This document shows positions 11,994-24,200 of a stretch of 64,000 nucleotides of DNA, piece by piece. The DNA is from Acanthosepion esculentum (lineage: Eukaryota; Mollusca; Cephalopoda; Sepiida; Sepiidae): contig OZ038480.1 of the NCBI GenBank assembly GCA_964036315.1, positions 7,645,203 to 7,709,202 of the forward strand. Reading direction: 5' to 3'. The number at the start of each line of letters is the position of its first letter. Position 1 is the stretch's first letter. The notes under the pieces are model-generated. The model had not been told where the DNA came from. It worked only from the letters and a program-made list of their open reading frames with translations, and did not search any database. Made by a program: the position numbers and the translations under genes.

Positions 11994-12600
11994 CTGTTTT
12001 GGAAAAAAAAATTCAAATGAATTACATTAAAATCAATTTATAGAAGGTTTCAGAGCATTATCCGAAATGACGTTAATTTTTATGATAGGGAAAATAAAAA
12101 AAATATGACTTGCCTGTAAGAATGTCTTTATAAAGCTATTCTTAAATTCTATTATTCTATCATCAGAAGGAAGAGAGAATTAAGAGGAATGAAGAGAGTC
12201 ATAGCTTGTGGGCTATGAAGATATATGTCTTGTTTGGAGCCAAAGCACATTAAGGAAATACTTTTAATTTTGTTTCAGATTTTCATTGATCTGGAGATCA
12301 TCTCTTGAATAAGAATGTGGTTTTCAATGCAAAAAGCTGATATGATACTATGATGTTTGCACACAAGCTAAAAATAAGTTATATGATTATTTTAATGGTC
12401 AATAATACATAAATATAAGAGATTTGCTACGTTAGCATTAAGACAGAAGGGTAAAAAACTGACTCTAAAGAACAAATAATCAAAATAAACAATAAAAAAT
12501 AAATGTGACAAGAAACAGGTTTTCTTCAAATTGAAAAAAAAACATTATCTTTCATAAAAATATGCTGTGTTAAAATTATAATTGTTTTTACATTTTCTTA

Positions 12601-12654
<54 letters not shown>

Positions 12655-12674
12655 ATATATATATATATATTTAC

Positions 12675-12716
<42 letters not shown>

Positions 12717-12720
12717 AAGG

Positions 12721-12772
<52 letters not shown>

Positions 12773-12794
12773 CTATATATATATATATATTTAC

Positions 12795-12848
<54 letters not shown>

Positions 12849-12852
12849 AAGG

Positions 12853-12917
<65 letters not shown>

Positions 12918-15900
12918 AAAAATCAAAACTATAAAAAAATCAAAACAAAAAATCGGATGGAAAATAGCTATAACTCTTATATAAAGATAAAAAAAATAAA
13001 TAAAAAAATAAAAAATAATATCCTGCGTTACTTAAAAATCGAAAACCAAAAAGAGAAAATATACAGTGTAACAAATAAATAACAACAAGTATAATAAATT
13101 GTTCTAAATACATCCAAATATATAAATAAACTAACAACCGATACCGATAAACTAGCCGTTTAGAAAAAACAAATAAAGATAATCAATCCAAATAAATAAA
13201 TTAAAAACTGTTCCCACCAAAATAATAGTCAGAATAAACCACAACATTCAACCCCAAAATTCAACAAATAGCTTTATCTTCCCAAACAAAAACAAAACTA
13301 TTAAATAAACTATATAAACAAATTTTTATTATGTTAATAAAAACACCGATCAAAAAAAAAAAAAAAATAAATAAATAAGATAAAAAATAAAAATAAAATT
13401 AAATAAAAACAAGCAAAATAATTTGACACAAATAAATAAATAAATAAACAAATAAACGACTTTCGGTAAAAGTAACCACCAAAATACATTACCCACAATG
13501 CACCACTGACCCTTATATATAAATAGCCGAGAAAACATTTGGAAATTGTTAGTTTATTATTAAAGAAATACTGAAAGTTTCAAGTTCACTAAAAGACTTT
13601 TTGGGGCATGTGATGTGTAGAAATGGTTAATGTGCTTGTCACACTAGATCAATTACAACTGAGTAATCAGTTTGATCCTCAATGTGCACTCCATATTTGT
13701 GGCCTTGTGCTACATCTAAGCTATGCTAAGTAAATCTCAATGTAAGAGTCTTTATGAACCATGCCTTACTTTGCGAATGTTTTCTTCTTGCTTGTGTAAT
13801 CATTCATGTAATTCGTCATTTCCACAGTGAGTTCCTGATTCACATCTTGCAGTGCTCTGAAAAATGAAAGCAGAAAACGGTTCTTTTTCTGATAAATGAA
13901 TTTTGCTATCTTTTAATGTATCACATATAATCAGGAGAAATCCTTTTAAACCTTTTAAATATATATCAATAAATGCGCTTAGCGTTTATGCATGAGAAGA
14001 TTTCGTTTCAGATTCAGAAATTGGTCAGTTTATAACTTGTTTTCCTTGTTGTGTCAGATGCAAGGAAATCTCCTGTGCAATTTACAAATTTACTCCAGAA
14101 ATTGAGAGGAGGTTTCTTTAAATTAAATAAAATAGTCAATATCTTATCAACTGGGGATTGGTTCCAAGAACTCCTGGAAGATTCTGGCAACCACTTAGAG
14201 TACCAAATTTTATATATATTATGTTTTTTTCTTGTTCTTTATATAATTATGATATAATTTAATTGATAAATTAGCCACAGTAAGAGACTGACATAGAACA
14301 ATTAACAATATATTATAATAAATGTTGTATGACAAAAAGAAGATTCATTCTTAGCATAGATCTTGGGAATCAGAGTATATATAATTTTTTTTCTCATTGC
14401 ATAAAGGCAACACTTTATAGCTTTTCTTTGGCATATCTAAATTGATAGTCTCAATAGTCTTGAACTTTGGGACGATTATTAAATAAAAATTGAAAAATTA
14501 TCTATTTCTGAAATTGAGCAAAAGGTAACAGTAAATGTGGATAAAGTTGGAGTCGGTACAACTGAACCAAAAAAATAAATTAGTCTTTTTATGCAACAAG
14601 TGGCAAAAAATGAAACTAAATCACTAAATTTATACCAAAGAATCATTTATTTAAGCAATAATCCTGATAAGTCAGTTTATGGATTAAATTGAAGTAATGA
14701 GTTTTAGTTGTTGAATGACGTCTTGTTCAGATTAATTTCTTTGTTGTTCGATTTTTTTCCATAACATTTTAGCTATGTGCATTGTTGTGTTCTAGAATGT
14801 TGTTGAATCACGTTCTAAGGAAGTATCCTCTCTTACATCATGTTTATGTATCTATGTGTTCTTGGGTGTGTCTCTTCATAACTACTACACAGCTACTGTG
14901 ACCTCCAACTGAGCTTTAAATTCACTCAGATACCTGAAGAAGGCTGGAGGGTATCTGCATGAAACATGAAAAACCAAACAGCAAAGATGAATAAATTCAT
15001 CCAAACTAAACCACATACAATAGTTAGTGTAATGCTGTTACAATATCATATGTAGTTAGTTATGAGTGGCTGTTGGTACATTTGGTTCGGCTAACAACTT
15101 CTTTGTACAAGTGGGGATCATCGTAGTAGCTTGAAAAGGTGTTTGGTAAGTACCATTGTTGTTTGATAGAGACCAAGTCGGTTGTGTTGACATGTTAATT
15201 TCCATGGTTTTCCTATATACTAAAGTTAACTTGTCTCTACCTCTTGATTAAAATCAAATTAGATATTTTTCACTGGGAGAGAGGTTCCTTCTAGTGGCGC
15301 TAAATAGCATAGTACATATATAGCTGGAATTGATTGCTTTTATTGCTCTTAGTAGGAAAATACTGCCAACTACTTCCCAGAGAGAGAGACAGAGAGACTG
15401 CCCTTTTTTGGCTCATTCATTCCAAGCAGTTTCAAGTCAGTATGTTCACTAAAAATCAAAAATTATCACATCAAAATTTGAGCAGGAAACTCCTTTTATA
15501 CGGAAACTTCCTGTATCCTCCCAGATAATTTGTTATATTGAACAAAATACACGATCAAATGAAAAGACATTAAAGCTTTGCTATTTCTATTTTGAAAAAC
15601 AAAACTGTTTTCTGTATTTTCTTATCTGTCCTTTTTTTATGACAATGCTAACCCATGAATCGGGATTTACAATATCATAATAATATTTTGATTTACCATA
15701 TGCTGACGCTATCAAACCAATCAATGAAGCCTGATTCTTACTGATGCCAGAGATAATTGTCTTAAACTCTCTATCATTTATTTGTTTATTTTTCCTTCTG
15801 GCTAATAGTGTCATATGTTGAATCATCTTAACTCCAGGGTATCAAATATTTACATGGGTTGTCTGGAAATTTTGTGCAGATTTTTAAGAGAAATTAAAAC

Positions 15901-17943
15901 ACAAAACAAAATTATGCCATTAAATATTTATTCAACTAAATATGAACCATTTTGTTGCACAACTTTTCTTCATTTTTCCTTCAACTTAAAGATTCCATCA
16001 TTCCAGAATTTTGGTGGTTTCTTGGCAAAGATTTCATTAAGGTGGTTTTTTATGTCATCCAAAAAATTAAAATTTTTACCATTGAGATTACTTTGCAAGG
16101 ACTTGAATAAATGAAAATCTAAACATGCAATATCTGGTGAATATGGCGGGTGGGGTAACACATCCCAGCCAAGCTATCACAATTTTTACCGGGTTGCCAA
16201 AGAAATGTGAGGTCTGGCACTATCCTGATGGAAAAAAAGACCTTCCCTCTTTGCCAGTTCTGGTCATGTGGTACCCAAACATTGTAGCAATTTGAGTACC
16301 CAAGCTTCACTAAGTGCTCATGGTTTCTACCAATTCCTTGTTGTGTAGTAATGTGGGTTATTCTCACTCAATGTCTTGATTTGGTTGTCATCTGTAGTAG
16401 GGGGTCTGCCTGAGCATTCTTCATCAATAAGGCTACAATCACCAACTCTAAACTTAGCGAACCACTTCTGTCAGCTAAAGCATCTTCACCGTACATAGCA
16501 CATATCTTTTTTGTTGCTTGCGAGACATTTTTGTAAAATCATCACTTATCTAAAACGTACCTTATAATCTTCCATTTTCATAGGGATGCAAAATTGTCAT
16601 GAATTAAGTAATTTTATACTTTCTTTCATAAGTGATAGTTTGAGGCATTGTGTTCTAATTGGAAATGTAAGCATAAAAATTGACATGAACTTTCTGGACA
16701 GCCCAATATTTTAGAATACGATGCATTTCCAGCAACACGTGTCAGCCGTTTGTTAGGATATTCACACAATGATTCCATTTTTTGTCATTTCTATCATTAA
16801 ACTTAAACTTACAAATATAATATTCCATTTGAACAAACAATTTAACAAACATATGACAGGAATTCTTACTTGTGTTCAGCTTTCAATATACTAAAGTCTT
16901 TTGATAAAGTTTCATTGTTCTCTTTCATTTCCTGCAAAGAAAAATTGAAAACTTTGCTAAAATTTACATAATTCACTTTAATGATATTCATTCTAAACCT
17001 GTTCAAGAAGAATGTGATTGGTGCCTCAGTTGTTATTAATGGAACTGAAAAGATAATGCTTCAGTTCCATTAATAGCAAAGATAATTGAAATTTTCTGAG
17101 AAATGAAACCATCTGCATTTTTATTAGAAAAATATTGGACCATGTAAATTATTTCATAGTAAAAGTGAAAATGAAGACTCCATATGGATTCATTAAAATT
17201 TCTGGTTAATATATTCAGGAAAGACCATTTGTTAATTCCTTTCATTTGGTGAATTTTGATTTAAAGAATAGAGAACAATATAAAAAGCTTCTTATAATAC
17301 TGACACTATGCAGGCTATATAATGCTAGATTTTGTTTTGATAAGATTTTAACCCTGTCCGGCAATAGGTTACTGTAGTAGAACATCTATTAAGGAGTGAA
17401 TTTGATGAGATAGTTTTATGTCATGTTTACAAGTTATCTCAAGTTTATGAAAGTAATCATAACAATGCTAAAAAGGATAGGAAGTTTCCTAAACTTTACA
17501 GAATTATTGGCAAAATCTTAAGTCACATCTTTTTTCTATAGTTTTAAAAAATGAATCAAGCAATGATAAGAATAATGGCAATATTCAAATTAATGAACAA
17601 TCAGCTGAGAAAAATATATTATTTTGTCAGCTTCTGGCAGAATATTGCATTCTTGTTTAAATGCAAGTTCTCATGATGTTGTTGGTGTGTCAGGGAAGGT
17701 CATTCCCCTATGATATTTCTCAAAGTAATAGTGATTACTGACTAGTGGTGATTTCCTCTTAAAAAAGCATGCAAGTTAAATGGTACTTGCAACAAGGAAT
17801 AATCACTGATTTGACCAATTATCAAACACACTACATAACTCCAACTAGGTGGGAAGTGGATTCATATTTTTCTCAAGGCTATACTGTCCCAGTTAGATTT
17901 TTGAACTCAGTTTACCTATTTTATTGTTCAGGTTTTCATTTAC

Positions 17944-18009
<66 letters not shown>

Positions 18010-18250
18010 TATATATATATATAATTATATATATATAATTATATATAATAATTACATTGTGGGTTTGGCTCTCCTTTTTGAAACATGAGAACTCTTATGT
18101 AGCGAAGGAATCATATTTTTTTAAAAATATTATAATATAAGCTCTACTTCTGTATGTAGCACTGTCTTTTTAAGAATAACAACAAAAATACTAAAGAACT
18201 CCGGATTATTTACTTAACATGTTATTTCCTATTTTTCTGCATACCTGCAC

Positions 18251-18295
<45 letters not shown>

Positions 18296-21200
18296 ATATA
18301 TAAATATAAATATAAAAGTGAACATAGAAGTCAACACTTGGAGGCGACAGTCTGTTTCATGCTAGATGGAATCATCAGGCCACGAGTGCTGTTATTTTTC
18401 TTGGCTATTTATATATATGGGTCAGTGGTGCATTGTGGGTAGTCTAAGTTGGCAGTTTGTTTACTGGAAGTTGTTTATTTGTTTATTTATTTATTTATTT
18501 GGGTTAAATTATTTTGCTTGTTTTTATTTATTTTTTTATTTTTATTTCTTATCTTGTATATTTATTTATTTTTATTTTGATCGATGTTTTTATTAATGTA
18601 GGAAAAAATTGTTTAAAAAGCTTATTTAATAGTTTTGTTTTTGTTTGGGAAGATAAAGCTATTTGTTCAATTTTGGGGTTGATTGTTGTAGTTTGTTCTA
18701 ACTATTATTTTGGCGGGAACAGTTTTTAATTTGTTTATTACATCATGTATTTATTTGGATTGATTATCTTTATTTGCTTTTCTAACAGTTTATTTATGTA
18801 TTTGGATGTATTTAGATCATTTTATTTTACTTGTTATTATTTATTTGTTACACTGTATCTTTTCTCTTTTTGGTTTTCGATTTTTAAGTAACGTAGTATA
18901 TTATTTTTTATTTTTATCATTTTTTTTCTTTTATCATTATATAACAGTTATAGCTATTTTTTTCATCTGATTTTTGCTTTGATTTTTATAGTCTAACTAA
19001 TATTTTGGTCATAATAGTTTGCCAATTTGTTTATTATTTACTTTATTGATTTTGTTTCTTATATTTTATTCTATTTCATCTATTCTAACAGGTGTGATTT
19101 GGTAATTTGTTTGGATTAATTTATTTTGCTTATTTTATTGTCATTTTATTTATTCATGTATTTATTTTTTCCGTTTTTGATTTTTAAGTAATGTAGTAAA
19201 AATTTGTTTTCATGTCTGCATTTTGAGATGAGCTCGGATCTTTTATTTAATAATCTATTTTGGTCTGAGAAGGTAATTTTTTCCTCCAAGCAAAGTTTGC
19301 AAGTTTTTGATTGGTTGTTGTAGGCTGATGATCTTTTCCTTATTTTCCAAGATATTTTAGGTGTAGTGTGCGTTTGGTTTTTAATTTCCCAGATATACTT
19401 TGAAAGCATTGTGCTGTTCGCATATTTACTATTTGTGAAAGATGTTTTGTGTACATAATTTCTTTGTTTCCAGGGTCCTTTAGTTACTCCTATGTATACT
19501 TTTTCTTCATTATCTGGTGATTTTATCGTGGCTTGGTATATTACGTTGTTTTGTAAACAATTACCGTTTAAGGGACGTTCGTTCTTTATTCTGCAGTTGC
19601 ACGTGGGTTTAATTTGTTCGTGTGGTTTGTTGATAATTTTCCTGTTGTACTTTTTTATTATTTGTGCCATGTTCTCGGTGCAACTGTAGCTGATTTTTAC
19701 TGTGTTTTTGTTGAATATTTTGTGTAGGGTGCTTGATTCCGGGAAGTGTTTGTGTAAGAGTTTGAAGAATATTTTTCCTACGTTTGTTTTTACGTTTTTG
19801 CTGTACGGTGGGTTGAACCATATGATATTTCTTTTCCTGAGTATGTGAGCATTGCTGGGAATCCGCTATCGTTTAGGGCTGTTTCGTATTCTTTCTTAGC
19901 TTTGTTAAATATAGATTCATTGAAGGAATTGTCGGAAAGCCTGCGGTTAATCGATTTTGGTATCTGTTTGATTATAGAAGGTGGGTGGTTAGAAGATGTG
20001 TGTATATAGAGTGGTTTATCATTGGGTTATCTGTATGTTTTTAATGTGCTTTTCTTAGGTTGAAGGTAACATCTAGAAAATCTACTTTGTTTAGGTTAGT
20101 TTTTATATCTACGTCGAATCCGTTATTTTTGAAAATCTTTATTATTGCTTTTCTAGTTTTGTCTGTGTTTTGTTTGTTACAGTTTCTTAAGATTATGAGA
20201 CCGTCATCCTTGTAGAGTCCTGTGTGATTGCTTTCTATTATTTGGCTTAGTTCGTGTTGTAAGTAAATACCTACGATTTTGCATGTCTCTGCACCGTCAA
20301 AGCTTCCCATTGTAGTGTCAAATATCCCATCTTTCATTATCCATGCTTCTTCGTGGTGAAAAAGTAATGATTTACGAGCGTGCTTAATGATGTCGATTTT
20401 GTTTGGTCTTATTATTATTTGTTCCTGAGCTAAGTCGATGGCCTTATCTAACATGCGTTCTGTTATGGATGGGTAAAATTCTTTTATGTCTAATTGTAGG
20501 AATTGGCAATTTTGTTTGTTATTTATGCTGTGGAACCAGTCAATAGTTGCTTTTGTGTTTTTCCACTGGTTTACTCCTAACTTCTTCCTAAGTTCAGAAT
20601 TAATTCTTTTTAGTATCGTTTTACTTATTTTACCTAGTTCGCTTTTGGCTGGGTTTATGAGTCTGCATGCAGGGTTGGTTTTGAAATGTTCTTTGTGGTC
20701 TTTGAGTGTGATAAAGGCTTGCGTCTTGCTGATGCAACTTATTCGGTTATCTAGGTCTAATTTTTGGGCGATTGCGTTAGCTTCTTTATTGATATCGTGT
20801 TCTATTGTTTTAGGTGTCTTTTTGTATGTTATATAAATGGCAAGTTCAGAAAGAAAGAAGCTGTCTTTAATTATATACATAACTGGATCAATAAGTCTAT
20901 AACCTGAAACAAAGCTATCAGGTCAGTTTCGATTGGAAAGTTTTACCCTATAATAGTTGATTTATGAGCTTAATATTCCCCACTGACAAGGAAGGCAATC
21001 ATGGAAAATAAATATCTGTCATTAATGCTTTTTTTAATCATTAGGCTTCAGACATAATGATGTACCTACATATTCACCACTGAATTAAGTGCATTGACAA
21101 GGAAGGTAATCCTATTGATAATAAATATTTATTGTATAAATTAAATACTGTTTTCATCATTGGGCTATTGACTTATTGATGCACATAAGAATATATGTTG

Positions 21201-24200
21201 GCAAATAAAATGATATGAAAAATTCAAATGTGAAAATAAAAAGTGAATTCTAATCTCTGTTAGATCAAACAGTTTATATATGTCGAGTAAAAAAATCTAT
21301 ATATCACAAAAAATCTTCATTTTTGGAGTAATTAAAATTGATATATGGCAATTTGTTTTGAGTTCTACAGAATTCAATTACTGAAAAGAGCCTGGTATGT
21401 AAAAGTATGATAAAGATAAAATATTCCAACTGCTTACTCCATATCTCTTTTCCAGTGCCTCATATTGCCGTCTAGGGACAACATCAGCATAGTCGGCAAT
21501 CATTTGATCAAGTTTTGCTTGTGTAGCATCTGCATCCTCTACTGACTGACTGAAAAACAGAAAGAAATGAAATTTTTTTAATAAAAAATTTTATGGCCAC
21601 TGACTATTCAATTCAATTGCTTTAAGAATTGTAACTTCAAGAAAGAAAATGTCTAACCTGAAAAACTTCAAGAAAGAAAATGTCTAACGTGAGATGCGAT
21701 ACAAGTGACCATTTGGTTACTACAGCATATTTCATGGATTTCTTCTCAAATCCACAAGAAATTTTAATTCAGACCAATGGCTATAGGTAATTGGAGTCAA
21801 CTTCAAAGTACAATACAACAGCAAAACTGAGAGAAGGTGATGGAAGGAAGATTAATTGCTTTTTGGGACAAAGATGACAGGACAAAGAAAACTGTTGTCT
21901 ATAAAACTGACCATCTTGCACAAAAGCAAACAGAAGGGATGAAACAGGCCACACAGAAACACAGACAACAGCTGCTGAATTGCACACCTCCCCACTCACT
22001 TACACCTCAACTTGCCTTTGCTCGCTTATAGTAGTAAAGTATTACCTAAGAATAAAACCTGGTTTACTACTAGAAATTGTTTTGTTTTTCACGTGTGGGT
22101 AATGTGTGGGTAATTTTTAAGCTACAGGAATTTGACTGTAAGAAACTGCATCCTGTGAATGAACCTGGGGTCTGGTCTGAGTTGCAATACAACATCTGGT
22201 TGCTGCATCTAACTGGTAGTAAGGAGCTCAAACTCTTTTGTAGCACTTAGAAAGGCCGTTCTGATCAATAGTCATATAATATTGTGGTATTTGTAGTGCC
22301 CTGCTGCACATGAGTCAGTATCCATGTATTTCTGGTGGGCAACCCTGAGGCAACATTAGGCTTCAGTCTTAGTCACCTTCTGGCCACTTTGTATTGCCAC
22401 TGATGATAGTGATAATTATTTTGGTCTTTGTCGTAAGAAAATCATGACAGACACACTGAAAAGAAATAAGAGTAAGCCAGTAAAAAAAAAAAAAATCACC
22501 TACCCACCTCAATCTTTCTTTCTTCAATATTCATGGAATATATTCCAATTTTTGTCATCTTTTCTCTTGAAACATTCTTCAGATATCTTTGCACTTTGTG
22601 AAAGTAATTTCTGACAATATAGTAATGGCTTTGTCAGAAATATTGTCTAATATATTACAGTTGTGAGAAGAAGGAGAGTGATAAAGGAAAAAGAGATAAC
22701 AGAGTGAATTAACTAAAGCACATGAAAAAGTCATCAGGGAACACAAGAGACAATTCCCTTAGCATTAGAAAACTTTCCTAGGTATAAATATCAAGGCCAT
22801 GCATGTGTATGCTAGAATCTTTTCAATAAAGATGAAAAGAGTATTCATTGGTAGTCAAAGAAGAATTTAAACTGTAAATTGATGAGATCTTGCCACCAGT
22901 CTAGTATTGTATTTAAATTCATACAGTCTAGGTAGACAATAGGGTAGAGCTCATCTGAGCAATTACCATGAAAGTATTTATAAAAAAGGCACAGAGAGGT
23001 AACCTTATGGTGGTGGGCAAGTGAATGAAGCCAAGCCATGAGATCAGGACCAATAATGTTGCTGATTCTTCTTTGGAGCTTATCAAAAATATCAGGGGCA
23101 CCAGCAACAATAATTCAAGCATGGACGAATGGTAGGCTTATAGATATGCAAGATAGATTCCAGAGAGAAAAATTGTCCCGCTTGACACAGTGAACTGACT
23201 TTCTTAGCAGCTGATCTGGTGATGGATTCAATATAGTCTTTCCACTTCATGTCAACTGAGAATGTTAGCCTGAGAAGGCACAGTGATTCACTTTCTTGAA
23301 GGGTAGCATCAGCCATGCTGATGAAAGGTAGAGAGGGGTCTCTCAGATAATTAATAGAGAGCAGTTTAATTTTGGAGGCGTTAAAATTGACAAGCCATCT
23401 TTTTCCTTGAGGTCATTTTGTATATCGGCTGCCACTTTGACTTTTGACCATGTCGGACTGATCAGCCTTACTATCAAGAAAGGAGTAAATGGTAGTGTTG
23501 CCAGTGAAGATGCCAAGTTGAGAGCTGACATCATTGGGAAGTTCATTAATGAAGATTAAAGACAGCATAGAACCAAGAATGGAGACATGAGGGTTATCTG
23601 CATTAATATGAAAGGATGTAGATGAGTGGCCATTCCAGACAACATTCATTTCATGATTTGATAGAAACGACTGGATCAGCTCAAACATTTGCCTGGAGAT
23701 ACTGTAGCTTTTTAGCTTGTGAAGAAGACCTGAATACCAGGCTCTGTCAAAGGCTTTTGAGATGTCCAATACTACACCATTTTTATCTAAAGCACAACAG
23801 ATTCTTTCTGCAATTATCATTAGTATATCAGCAGCTGATCTGGAGAAACAAAAGCTGTATTGCTTGTCTGAGAAAAGGCCCTGTGATGAGAGATGATGAA
23901 CTAATTCAGCATTGATTAGGGCCTCTAGGAGTTTCCCCAAACAGAGGTAGAAGGCTAATATGCTGATAGTTGGAAGGGTCAGACGGTTCACTAGAGTTCT
24001 TAAAAACTAGCAGAACAGACAATGACTTCCAGCAAGCAGGAGGCAGCGAAGCATTTATTATACAGTTTAGAGAGAACAGGAGCCAGTTTGGGAGCACACT
24101 TCTTAAGGACTATTACAGGGATACTATAAGGTTCACATGCTTTGTGGGGATGAAAGTTAGAGATAGCAGAAATCACATGCATATTATTTACATTATTCGG

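Noticed and set aside
12582..13082. 166-codon open frame of alternating Tyr/Ile on the plus strand, and its minus-strand counterparts
   Set aside because: It is produced by (TA)n microsatellite sequence; no protein is implied.
14051..14257. 68-codon open frame beginning [15 protein letters not shown]
   Set aside because: Short, hydrophobic AT-driven C-terminus and no family resemblance.
14935..14980. CTGAAGAAGGCTGGAG ... GAAACATG as another SINE tail or hammerhead
   Set aside because: Stem II arms do not pair convincingly and the rest of the SINE is not recognisable.
23622..23915. Plus-strand open frames opposite the LINE RT
   Set aside because: They are antisense shadows of the minus-strand RT coding sequence.
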